NCBI GenBank assembly: GCA_965205725.1
Contig: OZ242189.1
Location: forward strand, 1,364,001-1,428,000
Direction of reading: 5' to 3'
DNA: 64,000 nucleotides
Origin: G965205725 sp965205725
GTDB taxonomy: Bacteria; Pseudomonadota; Gammaproteobacteria; Pseudomonadales; Halieaceae
In this document: positions 51,544 to 60,674 of the stretch, in pieces
How positions within the stretch are numbered: position 1 is the stretch's first letter
How the letters are laid out: each line of letters begins with the position of its first letter
Notes under the pieces: generated by a model
Told to the model about the DNA's origin: nothing
Seen by the model: only the letters and a program-made list of their open reading frames with translations
The model's database searches: none
Position numbers and translations under genes: made by a program

Positions 51544-52655
51544 TAATCCAGACCCCTGCGGGATTTAGCAATAGTAATACCAAACAACAGTGCGCCCAGC
51601 GCAAGTAACGACAGCAGGTTTGGCCAAATGTCGGACCACACATCACCCGCCAGAAAAACCGTCTGTAGTGCCGCAACAAAATAGCGTGCGGGAATCAGTT
51701 GCGTTATCCATTGAATAAATACCGGCATACTCTGGATTTCGAAAATAAACCCGGATAACAGCAACGCTGGCAGAAACCCGGTTATCAAGCCGGTTTCAGC
51801 GGCGTGAAACTGGCTACTTGCCAAGGTGGAAATCAACAAGCCCTGCCCCAGCGCAGGAATCAGGAATACGGCCCCAACCAACATGAGCATCCCCAACGAG
51901 CCGCGCAGCGGAACATCCAATACTGTGACCGCCAAAAAGGCGCAGCCCAATACTGCAAACATGCCGAGCAGAAAATAGGGTAGTAATTTACTGATCAAAA
52001 TTTCTGCGATACCTGCCGATGTCGACATGAGCGCCTCCATCGTGCCGCGCTCCCACTCGCGCGCAATGACCATGGCGGTCAGCATAGTGCCGATAATAGT
52101 CATCACCAGAGCGATAGCTCCCGGTACGAGTACCTGGCGGCTCTCCAATTCCGGATTGAACCAGAAACGCTGCTCCAGTCGAATATCCGGGCCGGAGCCA
52201 GCCTCCCCGGAAACACCGGCTAACCAGGTACTGAAGACTCCACGGGCGTAGCCCGCAGTGAAATTTGCCGAACTCGGTTGCGACCCGTCCGCGATGATCT
52301 GAATCTGCGGCGCAAGGCGTGAGTCATTGACACGAGCATCAAAATCCTGGGGAATGACCACAAAAACGCTCAAATCACCTGTCACCAGGTCGCGGGCAAA
52401 TTCGTTGCGATGGCGCGCTGTGGTGACCTGCATGTATGGCGTTGCCTGGTAAGCTGCGGCCAGGTCGCGAGCGTGTGGGCCATCGCTTTCCAACACGACC
52501 CCAACGCCCACATTTTTTACATCCAGCGAAACACCAAACGAAAAAAAGAGTAGCAGCACGGGTGGCAATACAAATGCAATCAACAAGGCAGAGGGGTCGC
52601 GCCGCACCTGTAGCACTTCCTTTTTTACCATCGCGCGCAGGCGACGCAGGTTCAC
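51543..52655 (-). CDS. ybhS: ABC-2 type exporter permease (YbhS-like)
   Basis: A 370-residue permease of the same fold: an N-terminal RRLRAMVKKEVLQVRRDPSA segment, a periplasmic domain, and helices such as LVPGAIALVMTIIGTMLTAM with the AREWERGTMEALMSTSAG coupling loop. It overlaps ybhF by 4 bp. Second permease subunit of the complex. Confidence 0.9.
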   Translation of the reverse strand: MNLRRLRAMVKKEVLQVRRDPSALLIAFVLPPVLLLFFSFGVSLDVKNVGVGVVLESDGPHARDLAAAYQATPYMQVTTARHRNEFARDLVTGDLSVFVVIPQDFDARVNDSRLAPQIQIIADGSQPSSANFTAGYARGVFSTWLAGVSGEAGSGPDIRLEQRFWFNPELESRQVLVPGAIALVMTIIGTMLTAMVIAREWERGTMEALMSTSAGIAEILISKLLPYFLLGMFAVLGCAFLAVTVLDVPLRGSLGMLMLVGAVFLIPALGQGLLISTLASSQFHAAETGLITGFLPALLLSGFIFEIQSMPVFIQWITQLIPARYFVAALQTVFLAGDVWSDIWPNLLSLLALGALLFGITIAKSRRGLD

Positions 52656-54385
52656 GCGGCGTCATCCCGCTGTAGCCGGGCGTTTTGAGTTTCCACCAGA
52701 CCGATAAATGCATCTTCCATCGTCGGGTCAGGCATGGCCTCGGTCGCAACTCTGGCTTTGAGCGCATCAGGCGTATCGAGAGCGATAAGCTCAGAGCGGT
52801 TGACCAGCGCTACACGGTCACAGTATTCCGCTTCATCCATGAAATGAGTGGTCACCATAACCGTGACGCCTTTACCCACCAGACCAGTGATGTGCGTCCA
52901 AAACTCGCGGCGGGTCAAAGGATCAACGCCAGAAGTAGGTTCATCAAGAAACAGGACCCTCGGTCGGTGCATTAAGGCGCAAGCCAGTGCGAGCCGCTGC
53001 TTGAAACCCAGCGGTAACAAATCGGGGGATTCGGCCAAATAGGGTTGGAGCTCGAATACCTCGATCATTTCGGCGATTCGACGCCGACGATGGTCGCCGC
53101 CAAGACCGTAAACCCCAGAGAAAAACTCCAGATTTTGTTTGACGCTCATCAAGCCAAACAGTGAAAACTTTTGCGCCATATAACCCAGTTGAACCCTGGC
53201 TGCTGAGCCGACACGGCGCAGGTCGAGCCCAGCCACCTCTGCGGTACCCGCTGTTGGTTTTAGTAAGCCACACAGCATTTTGAAAGTCGTCGATTTACCG
53301 GCCCCATTGGGTCCCAGCAAACCAAATATTTCTCCCTTCTTCACCGCAAAACTCACTGAGTCAGCGGCGGTAAACTGACCAAAACGCCTGCTTAAATCGC
53401 GGCACTCAACCATGATGTCGCGAGCCTCAATAATCGGTTCCATCCGTTCCGCAATGTCTGAGTGACCACCCGGTCCACCTCCAAGCAAGTCAATAAATGC
53501 ATCTTCAAATCTGGGCGCAACCGGCATGATTTGAGCGTCATACTTTTCAGTCAATGCGTTCAAAACAGAAACTGATGCGCCCTCGGACAACACCACCCGC
53601 ACTGCCGCACCCTGTATCACCCCATCCTGCACAACCGGCAAATCCAGGGCTTCTGTCAGCAGCAGGCGGCGATCACCCTGAATATCCGATAGCAGAAAGC
53701 TGCGCCCATTCAACCTGCGGGTTAACGCCTGCGGAGCACCGCTGTAGACCAGCTTGCCGTGATCCAGCAACAAAACATCTTTACAGCGCTCAGCTTCATC
53801 CAGATAGGCGCTTGACCACACTACTGCCATGCCTTCGCTGGTCAACTCTTGCACCATATGCCAAAGTTCCTGGCGCGATACCGGGTCAACGCCCACACTG
53901 GGCTCATCCAGCAGCAAGACTTTAGGCCTCGCCACGAGCGCACAGGCCAGGCCCAGCTTTTGCTTCATGCCGCCTGATAGCGCTGCGGCCAAACGGGTGC
54001 TAAATGCTGCCAAATTGGTGAATTTCAGCAATCGGGTAAAAACCGAATCCCGCTCACCGCCCGCCAGTCCGCGCAGGTCTGCATAGAGTTCGAGGTTTTC
54101 AATGACTGACAGATCTTCATACAAACCAAATCGCTGCGGCATGTAGCCGGTTAGTTCATGCACCAGCGCACTATCTGTGACAACGTCGGCACCAGCAACA
54201 AGTGCACAGCCTTCACTGGGCTGCATCAGCGAGGCCAAAATACGCATGAGTGTTGTTTTACCCGCGCCATCGGGGCCAACCAAACCGGTCAGTGTTCCCG
54301 CCATTATCTCTGCATTAATATCAATGAGCGCTGGCGTTCCCTGAAACTGCTTGCCAACACCCCTGAGCTCTACTGCGGTCTCCAT
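52652..54385 (-). CDS. ybhF: ABC exporter ATPase with two nucleotide-binding domains (YbhF-like)
   Basis: A 577-residue protein with two ABC domains in tandem. Domain 1 has Walker A GLVGPDGAGKTTLMR, signature AALSGGMKQKLGLACAL and Walker B VLLLDEPSVGVDP. Domain 2 has LLGPNGAGKSTTFKML, PLGFKQRLALACAL (a degenerate signature, LGFKQ for LSGGQ) and VLFLDEPTSGVDP. The degenerate second signature suggests one strongly hydrolysing site. Confidence 0.93.
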   Translation of the reverse strand: METAVELRGVGKQFQGTPALIDINAEIMAGTLTGLVGPDGAGKTTLMRILASLMQPSEGCALVAGADVVTDSALVHELTGYMPQRFGLYEDLSVIENLELYADLRGLAGGERDSVFTRLLKFTNLAAFSTRLAAALSGGMKQKLGLACALVARPKVLLLDEPSVGVDPVSRQELWHMVQELTSEGMAVVWSSAYLDEAERCKDVLLLDHGKLVYSGAPQALTRRLNGRSFLLSDIQGDRRLLLTEALDLPVVQDGVIQGAAVRVVLSEGASVSVLNALTEKYDAQIMPVAPRFEDAFIDLLGGGPGGHSDIAERMEPIIEARDIMVECRDLSRRFGQFTAADSVSFAVKKGEIFGLLGPNGAGKSTTFKMLCGLLKPTAGTAEVAGLDLRRVGSAARVQLGYMAQKFSLFGLMSVKQNLEFFSGVYGLGGDHRRRRIAEMIEVFELQPYLAESPDLLPLGFKQRLALACALMHRPRVLFLDEPTSGVDPLTRREFWTHITGLVGKGVTVMVTTHFMDEAEYCDRVALVNRSELIALDTPDALKARVATEAMPDPTMEDAFIGLVETQNARLQRDDAA

Positions 54386-54387
54386 GT

Positions 54388-55368
54388 CTACGCGCCGGCT
54401 AACACCACTGTCACTGGCATACCCTGGCGCAAATGCTCATCTGCATTGTTCACAACAATCCGTAAGCGATAGACCAGGTCGGTTCTCAGCGCAGCAGTTT
54501 CGACGCTCTTGGGGGTAAATTCCGCCCGGGGTGAGACAAAACCTACCTGTCCCTCGTAACTTCGATTTTCAGTATCAGTCATCACGGTCACCTTTGCTCC
54601 GGGCACAACCAAACCCAGGCTGGGCTCATCTACATAGGCGCGCACATAGGTGGTTGAGTTGAGAGACAAAACATAAACCGGGCTGCCTATAGCGACCATG
54701 GCTCCCGGTTCCATAACCCGCGTTGTGACAACACCGGGGCTTGGAGCCACCAGGCGGGCATCGGCAAGGTGTGTTTGCGCCTGATCGCGTTGGGCTTTGG
54801 CAGCCGCTAACACCGCTGTAGCCGCCGCGATTTCCTCGCTGCGAAAACCCTCTATCGCCAGAGCCAAGGCCTCCTGGCTGGAACTCAAACGAGCCGCCCA
54901 TTGATCCCTTGCCGACCGCGCCTGATCCAATAGGCGGTCGCTGCTCAAATTTTTCTCAGTCAACTCCTGCTGCCTGACAAATTCCTGCTGAGCATTCGAC
55001 AAACCGGCTTTGGATTCATCGACAGCCGCTCTGGCCTGTTGTATTTCCTGGGGGCGAACACCGCGACGCAATAGCTCCAAACGCGCTCGGGTTTCGTCAA
55101 CGCGGGCTTGCGAAATCGCTAAAGCGTGCTGCTGTGGCTGCGCATCCAGCTCTGCCACTAAATCACCGGCCGCGACTGAATCACCTTCTTCAAAGTGCAT
55201 ACTTTGCAAGCGCCCGGCGACACGGAAGCCCAGCGACACTTCACGGATATCCACATTGCCGTACAACCGCAGTTCTGCTTCACTGTTACCGTTGAAAAAA
55301 TGGCTGTAGGCAAAATAGCCACCGCCGCAAACCAATAGCGCCAACAACGCAATAACCCGCTTTTTCAT
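54388..55368 (-). CDS. ybhG: Membrane fusion protein of an ABC exporter (YbhG/HlyD-like)
   Basis: A 326-residue adaptor anchored by an N-terminal helix (VIALLALLVCGGGYFAYSHF). A lipoyl domain (NVDIREVSLGFRVAGRLQ) is split by a long alpha-hairpin (residues about 75-200), followed by a beta-barrel (LVAPSPGVVTTRVMEPGAMV). It bridges the permeases to an outer-membrane channel. Its ATG overlaps the stop of the CecR-like remnant (ATGA). Confidence 0.93.
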   Translation of the reverse strand: MKKRVIALLALLVCGGGYFAYSHFFNGNSEAELRLYGNVDIREVSLGFRVAGRLQSMHFEEGDSVAAGDLVAELDAQPQQHALAISQARVDETRARLELLRRGVRPQEIQQARAAVDESKAGLSNAQQEFVRQQELTEKNLSSDRLLDQARSARDQWAARLSSSQEALALAIEGFRSEEIAAATAVLAAAKAQRDQAQTHLADARLVAPSPGVVTTRVMEPGAMVAIGSPVYVLSLNSTTYVRAYVDEPSLGLVVPGAKVTVMTDTENRSYEGQVGFVSPRAEFTPKSVETAALRTDLVYRLRIVVNNADEHLRQGMPVTVVLAGA

Positions 55369-55565
55369 CCCTCCTCCTCACTGAGTTGAGCGCGAACAAC
55401 CTGCCGCAGTTGGCGGCGCACAGCATCGCGTTTTTCAACATCGAAAGAACCCCAACCGAAATAGCGCCCAGTCGCCGCAGGTGCATAGATAAAGACCAGA
55501 ATCTGCCCAACCAGCAAGACAGCTCGCAGGCGCGCTTCATCTCCCCGCAAGCGACCTTCGGTTGA
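55365..55565 (-). pseudogene. Truncated CecR-like TetR regulator (C-terminal part only)
   Basis: The last 65 codons read GDEARLRAVLLVGQILVFIY and then RYFGWGSFDVEKRDAV, matching the C-terminal ligand domain of CecR/YbiH-type TetR proteins. In E. coli this regulator gene leads the ybhGFSR operon, the same position as here. The helix-turn-helix half is absent: upstream lies a 17-bp tandem duplication (CACGTTGCACCAAACCT, 55608-55641) and then the oadB stop. The exporter has apparently lost its repressor, and it is uncertain what now drives transcription. Confidence 0.72.
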
Positions 55566-55650
55566 AGTCCGACCTACAGGCCCTGGCTCTACGCCGGAAC
55601 CGGCTGACACGTTGCACCAAACCTCACGTTGCACCAAACCTGCAAACGGG

Positions 55651-56955
55651 TCAGGGCCCAACCAACGAAATCATCACCCCTGCCGCGACCGCAGAACCAA
55701 TCACGCCTGCGACATTCGGCCCCATCGCGTGCATTAACAGAAAGTTGTGAGGGTTGGCTTCCAATCCGACTTTGTTGGACACCCTTGCAGCCATAGGCAC
55801 CGCCGACACGCCCGCCGAACCAATCAGGGGATTGATCGGCGTGTCGGTGAACTTATTCATGGCTTTGGCAATTAGCACACCCGAAGCGGTACCGATGGCG
55901 AAGGCCACCACGCCCAAACCCAGAATCCCCAGAGTATTCACATCGAGAAATTTATCTGCAACCAGCTTTGAACCAACCGACAAACCGAGAAAGATGGTTG
56001 TAATATTAATCAGTGCATTGCGAGTCGTGTCGCTGAGGCGATCTACCACCCCGCACTCATGCATGAGGTTACCAAAACAAAACATGCCCAACAGGGGCGC
56101 TGCGTCGGGCAACAACAAGGCTACCAATACCAGGAGAACAAGAGGAAATACAATTTTCTCTCGACGGGATACAGGCCGTAATTGCACCATTTCGATCTTG
56201 CGCTCTTCTTCGGTTGTGAGCGCACGCATGATTGGCGGTTGAATCAACGGCACCAGGGCCATGTATGAATACGCCGCCACCGCAATCGCGCCTAGTAAAT
56301 CTGGCGCGAGAATACTGGAGACGTAAATTGCGGTGGGGCCATCTGCACCCCCAATGATGCCAATTGCTGCGGCGTCGGCAATCGAAAAATCCATCCAGCC
56401 CCAGTGCGTCAAACTCACCGCCCCTAATACGGTGGCAAAAATTCCGAATTGGGCTGCCGCGCCGAGAAACAGGGTTTTCGGGTTGGCCAGCAGTGGGCCA
56501 AAGTCCGTCATTGCTCCCACACCCATAAAAATCACCAGGGGCGCCACGCCACTGGCGATAGCCACATTGTAAAAGTTATACAGCATGCCATTGCTAAAAC
56601 CGAGGTCAGCGGCGACTTGCTGAGTTAAAAGATGAGTGTTTGCACTAGAGCCTTGATAGGCCAGCGCCAGATCCCTGGCACTTTCCCAGGAGCTGACCCC
56701 CAACACCTCCGCCTGTTGCATCAGGCTGTGTGCATCTCCGCTGGCCAGCGCGTTGTCGACGGCTGACAATGCCAGGCCAGCGCCGGGGATATTGGCAAGT
56801 ATTCCACCAAACCCTATCGGCACCAGTAACAGAGGTTCGAAGTTCTTTACAATGGCCAGATAGAGCAGCGCAAAACCCACGGCAATCATAACCAGTTGAC
56901 CACCGGAGATTTGTGACAGACCAGAGGACGCCCAAAGGCTCAGTAAGTTATCCAT
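55651..56955 (-). CDS. oadB: Oxaloacetate decarboxylase beta subunit (Na+ pump)
   Basis: A 434-residue membrane subunit that decarboxylates carboxybiotin and exports Na+. Typical segments are FEPLLLVPIGFGGILANIPG, GVAPLVIFMGVGAMTDFGPL and the signature GADGPTAIYVSSILAPDL, with the C-terminal GAVSAVPMAARVS-like GSAGVSAVPMAARVSNKVG and HNFLLMHAMGPNVAGVIGSA. Nine or more helices. It follows oadA by 14 bp. Confidence 0.96.
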   Translation of the reverse strand: MDNLLSLWASSGLSQISGGQLVMIAVGFALLYLAIVKNFEPLLLVPIGFGGILANIPGAGLALSAVDNALASGDAHSLMQQAEVLGVSSWESARDLALAYQGSSANTHLLTQQVAADLGFSNGMLYNFYNVAIASGVAPLVIFMGVGAMTDFGPLLANPKTLFLGAAAQFGIFATVLGAVSLTHWGWMDFSIADAAAIGIIGGADGPTAIYVSSILAPDLLGAIAVAAYSYMALVPLIQPPIMRALTTEEERKIEMVQLRPVSRREKIVFPLVLLVLVALLLPDAAPLLGMFCFGNLMHECGVVDRLSDTTRNALINITTIFLGLSVGSKLVADKFLDVNTLGILGLGVVAFAIGTASGVLIAKAMNKFTDTPINPLIGSAGVSAVPMAARVSNKVGLEANPHNFLLMHAMGPNVAGVIGSAVAAGVMISLVGP

Positions 56956-56969
56956 GTATCAGTCCGGTA

Positions 56970-58754
56970 TCAGTGTAGCGTTAAGAGTGTGTCGCCAACG
57001 GCAACGGTGTCACCCTCTTGAACACTGACAGTTCCTACGGTACCTGCACGAGGCGCACAGACTTCAGTTTCCATCTTCATGGCTTCAAGAATCACAATCA
57101 CGTCACCTTCCTGTACCACGTCACCGGGGTGGGCATGCACTTTAAATATATTTCCCGCCAGTGGCGCGGGTACCATTGCAGCATCACCGGCCGGCACCGC
57201 TGTTGAAACCGGGTTCGCGGCAACAGCGGTCACACTGGATAGATCACCCCCATCCTCTACCTGAACCACATAGGACTGGCCCGATACGGTAACGGTGTAG
57301 ATAGAGGCATCGCCAGCAACCGCCGGCGCTGATACAGGCACAGATTCCCTGCCTGTCGGAGTTGGCTCAAAGGCCGACGCATCGCCGCGATGCTCCAGAA
57401 ATTTTAGGCCGATCTGGGGAAACAAGGCGTAGGTGAGAACATCGTCGATGAGCCGATCAGCAGCTTCCAGAGCAATACCTTTTTCGGCGGCCAGGCTTTG
57501 GAGCTCTTGCGTAAGATCATCCAGTTCCGGCTGCAATAAATCTGCGGGGCGACAACTAATGGCATCGCCCCCCGCCAACACTTTAGCCTGTAGTTCTGCA
57601 TTCATGGGTGCCGGCGTGGCACCGTACTCACCCTTGAGGACTCCGGCAGTCTCTCTGGAAATCGACTTGTAGCGCTCACCAGTCAAGACATTGAGCACCG
57701 ACTGGGTACCCACAATCTGTGACGTTGGAGTCACCAGCGGAAGGTAGCCCAGGTCCTCGCGTACACGCGGAATCTCCGCCAACACTTCGTCCAACCGGTC
57801 AGCAGCCCCCTGCTCTTTCAACTGACTCTCCATATTGGTGAGCATGCCACCGGGCACCTGAGCAACTAAAATACGCGAATCTACACCGCGCAGTGCGCCT
57901 TCAAATTTGGCGTACTTCTTGCGAACCGTTCGAAAATAGCCAGCGATTTCCTCAAGCATTTCTATATCCAGCCCGGTATCTCTATCGGTTCCCTGCAACA
58001 TGGCCACCACCGATTCGGTCGGCGAGTGTCCATAGGTCATAGACATGGAAGAAATAGAGGTATCCACATTGTCAATCCCGGCCTCCACGCATTTCAAAAT
58101 AGTACTTGTCGACAACCCCGTGGTCGCGTGGCATTGCATGTGGACGGGAATATCGCAAGCTGCTTTCAAGCGGCTGACCAACTCATAGCCTTCATAGGGG
58201 CGTAACAACCCGGCCATATCCTTGATAGCAATGGAATCAGCGCCCATATCTTCAATGCGCTTACCCTGCTCAACCCACAGATCAAGCGTATGCACCGGGC
58301 TCACCGTGTAGGAAATAGTACCCTGGGCGTGCTTCGCAACGGCTTTAACTGCCTGTAGCGCGGTTTCGATATTGCGCATATCGTTCATGGCATCAAACAC
58401 TCTAAATACATCCACCCCATTCAAGGCTGCGCGTTCGACAAACTTGCTCACCACATCATCGGCATAATGGCGATAACCTAAAATATTTTGACCCCGAAAC
58501 AGCATTTGCTGTGGTGTATTGGGCATCGCCTTCTTGAGTTCACGGATGCGCTCCCAGGGGTCCTCGCCGAGATACCGGATACAGGCATCAAACGTCGCCC
58601 CACCCCAGGACTCCAATGACCAAAAACCGACTCGATCCAGCTTTTTTGCAATCGGCAGCATATCTTCAAGGCGCACTCTCGTTGCCAATAGCGACTGCGA
58701 GGCATCGCGCAGCACAACGTCAGTGATGCCCAGGGGAGATTTGATATCACTCAT
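56970..58754 (-). CDS. oadA: Oxaloacetate decarboxylase alpha subunit (biotin carrier)
   Basis: A 594-residue carboxyltransferase. The TIM-barrel start is DVVLRDASQSLLATRVRLED. Metal and substrate motifs are SLESWGGATFDACIRYLGED and HMQCHATTGLSTSTILK. The conserved-carboxylase domain follows, and the C-terminal biotinyl domain carries the lysine in EAMKMETEV. Ala/Pro-rich linkers separate domains (AVAANPVSTAVPAGDAAMVP). The enzyme decarboxylates oxaloacetate to pyruvate, coupled to Na+ export by OadB. Confidence 0.97.
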   Translation of the reverse strand: MSDIKSPLGITDVVLRDASQSLLATRVRLEDMLPIAKKLDRVGFWSLESWGGATFDACIRYLGEDPWERIRELKKAMPNTPQQMLFRGQNILGYRHYADDVVSKFVERAALNGVDVFRVFDAMNDMRNIETALQAVKAVAKHAQGTISYTVSPVHTLDLWVEQGKRIEDMGADSIAIKDMAGLLRPYEGYELVSRLKAACDIPVHMQCHATTGLSTSTILKCVEAGIDNVDTSISSMSMTYGHSPTESVVAMLQGTDRDTGLDIEMLEEIAGYFRTVRKKYAKFEGALRGVDSRILVAQVPGGMLTNMESQLKEQGAADRLDEVLAEIPRVREDLGYLPLVTPTSQIVGTQSVLNVLTGERYKSISRETAGVLKGEYGATPAPMNAELQAKVLAGGDAISCRPADLLQPELDDLTQELQSLAAEKGIALEAADRLIDDVLTYALFPQIGLKFLEHRGDASAFEPTPTGRESVPVSAPAVAGDASIYTVTVSGQSYVVQVEDGGDLSSVTAVAANPVSTAVPAGDAAMVPAPLAGNIFKVHAHPGDVVQEGDVIVILEAMKMETEVCAPRAGTVGTVSVQEGDTVAVGDTLLTLH

Positions 58755-58756
58755 AT

Positions 58757-59008
58757 TTATTTACCTGACCGATGCTTGTGAAGAGCGGCACTCATTACCG
58801 CCAGCAGGGTTGAATCACCCGTTTGTTCACCCGCAGCTCCTGCCGGACGCGCAGATGTTATTGCCGGGCCAGGTGTTTCAGGAAAAAAACGATTCACGAG
58901 AAAAGACATAAAACCGGTAGCCAATACCAACAGTGACAAAAATAGCACCACCGTACCCATACCAAACAGCATGAGCTCAATGCCCTGATCGATCAGATTC
59001 TCTTCCAC
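58757..59008 (-). CDS. oadG: Oxaloacetate decarboxylase gamma subunit
   Basis: An 83-residue small membrane subunit: one helix (ELMLFGMGTVVLFLSLLVLA) and a cytoplasmic tail that joins alpha to beta and often binds zinc. GTG start at 59008. It is the first gene of oadGAB, and the stop overlaps the ribosome-binding region of oadA. Confidence 0.9.
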   Translation of the reverse strand: MEENLIDQGIELMLFGMGTVVLFLSLLVLATGFMSFLVNRFFPETPGPAITSARPAGAAGEQTGDSTLLAVMSAALHKHRSGK

Positions 59009-59199
59009 CTGCTACTGCCCCGTTTTTAGTTGCCAATTATAGGACTATATTGCCAGCCCCCACGGTACCGCATTTTAAGTATAGTCAGCGGTCCAATAAC
59101 CAGCATTTGTACATATTAAGGATAACAAGACAAGCGTAATGCTGGTAATGTCCCCAACAATAAATCTTCCTGAATCTGACTAAATATTAGGAGCAAAGA

Positions 59200-60429
59200 A
59201 TGAGCGAGCGCGACTTCGACATAGTGTTGTTTGGAGCCAGTGGATTCACTGGCCGTCTGGTAGCGGAATACCTATTGAAAAAATACGGCGTAAACGATGG
59301 CCTGGCATGGGCTATGGCTGGTCGCAACCAAACCAAACTGGAACAGGTGCGCAGCGAACTCAGCGGTGGAAGCGCCATTCCCATACTTGTTGCAGATACC
59401 AGCGACGGCAAGGCCCTGCTCGACCTGGCCGGAAGAACCAGGGTTATTTGTACAACGGTTGGCCCTTACGCCCTCTATGGCAGTTCGGTCGTTGAAGCCT
59501 GCGCCACCCAGGGTACGCACTACTGTGATCTCACTGGGGAAGTGCAGTGGATGCGCAAAATGATCGACCAGCACCAGGCCAGCGCTAAAGCCAGCGGTGC
59601 TCGCATTGTTCATACCTGTGGTTTCGATAGCATTCCATCGGATCTCGGTGTGTTGTTTCTGCAACAAGAAATGCAGGCAGCACACGGTGCCGCTGCCAAT
59701 CATATTAAATACCGCGCTGCCGATTTTGCCGGTGGATTCAGCGGCGGTACGGTATACAGCATGATCAATATGATGGAAGAGATGGCCGCAGATCCAGGCC
59801 TGCGCAAGCTGATGGCCGACCCCTATGCACTACTGCCCGAAGGCGCGCATCGCGGTAGCGATAAAAACGATCAGACCGGCGCCATATACGACGAGGACTT
59901 TCAGCGCTGGACCCTGCCTTTTATGATGGCAGCTATTAACACTCGAGTCGTTCGACGCAGTAACGCGCTGCTGAACTTCGCCTATGGCGAAGACTTCAGC
60001 TATGACGAAGCGGGGTTAGCACCAGAAGGACAAGGCCGCGCCAAAAGCAAAATGGCTGCGGCTGCAATGACCGGGAGCACTGCGGCACTGGCGATTCCAC
60101 CGCTGCGGGCCATCGCCAAACGCTTCTTGCCCAAGCCTGGCGAAGGCCCCAGCAAAGAGCAGCGGGAAAAAGGCTACTACACTATTTTGCTACACGGCAA
60201 ACACCCACAAGACAGTAACAAGAATATGCGTGCGCGCGTGACTGGCGACAAAGACCCCGGCTATGGTTCAACCTCAAAGATGCTGGCGGAAAGTGCCATT
60301 TGTTTAGCTAAAGATACCCTGCCAACAGAGGGCGGGTTTTCGACACCCGCCGCCGCAATGGGCAGAACGCTGATCAATCGACTGGTGCAAAGTGCAGGGC
60401 TGACTTTTGACATCGTACCGGTCGACTAA
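59200..60429 (+). CDS. Saccharopine dehydrogenase-like trans-acting enoyl reductase
   Basis: A 409-residue NAD(P)-binding protein. The N-terminal Rossmann motif is DIVLFGASGFTGRLVAEYLL. YALYGSSVVEACATQGTHYC with DLTGEVQWMRKMID and CGFDSIPSDLGVLF are signature regions of the saccharopine-dehydrogenase/trans-acting enoyl reductase family, whose mycobacterial members act in lipid biosynthesis. The substrate here is unknown. AGGAG precedes ATG 59200. A 15-bp-period duplication TTTTAGCCAGTGA (60433-60460) lies between its stop and the tRNA fragment. Confidence 0.9.
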   Translation: MSERDFDIVLFGASGFTGRLVAEYLLKKYGVNDGLAWAMAGRNQTKLEQVRSELSGGSAIPILVADTSDGKALLDLAGRTRVICTTVGPYALYGSSVVEACATQGTHYCDLTGEVQWMRKMIDQHQASAKASGARIVHTCGFDSIPSDLGVLFLQQEMQAAHGAAANHIKYRAADFAGGFSGGTVYSMINMMEEMAADPGLRKLMADPYALLPEGAHRGSDKNDQTGAIYDEDFQRWTLPFMMAAINTRVVRRSNALLNFAYGEDFSYDEAGLAPEGQGRAKSKMAAAAMTGSTAALAIPPLRAIAKRFLPKPGEGPSKEQREKGYYTILLHGKHPQDSNKNMRARVTGDKDPGYGSTSKMLAESAICLAKDTLPTEGGFSTPAAAMGRTLINRLVQSAGLTFDIVPVD

Positions 60430-60461
60430 ATATTTTAGCCAGTGACGTTTTAGCCAGTGAA

Positions 60462-60524
60462 TGGTGCCGGAAATAGGAATCGAACCTACGGCCTTCTCAT
60501 TACGAATGAGCTGCTCTACCAAAC
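60462..60524 (-). pseudogene. tRNA-Thr (CGT) 3' fragment, probable attachment site
   Basis: Read on the minus strand, GGTAGAGCAGCTCATTCGTA, the anticodon arm with CGT, the T arm GTAGG-TTCGATT-CCTAT and the acceptor 3' strand TTCCGGC-ACCA are all intact. The 5' acceptor strand and the D-stem 5' strand are not: TTTTCGG stands where a complement of TTCCGGC is needed. It is therefore not a working tRNA. A tRNA 3' part next to an integrase is the usual remnant left at the far attachment site when an element inserts into a tRNA gene. Confidence 0.8.
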
Positions 60525-60572
60525 ATACACCGAAAAGGGAACCGCTCCCCACCTTAAATAACATTGAAGAAA

Positions 60573-60661
60573 CTATTTGTCAAAGCCTTGTGCGGGTTCA
60601 GTACCTGTGAGACAAATCGGCCAGCTTCGGATGATTTGATGCGCAGGCTTTTGATCTGCAT
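60573..60661 (-). repeat. About 90-bp element-end repeat, copy 2
   Basis: The reverse complement matches 14441-14532 across its length, and 21551-21611 in the core. It lies between the tRNA fragment and the integrase stop, inside the element close to the attachment site. Recombinase arm-binding or a conserved element terminus is a reasonable inference. Confidence 0.75.
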
Positions 60662-60674
60662 CGGCCCAACACTT

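Noticed and set aside
60462..60536. A functional tRNA-Thr(CGT)
   Set aside because: The 5' acceptor strand and the D-stem 5' strand do not pair with the intact 3' part, so it is a fragment.
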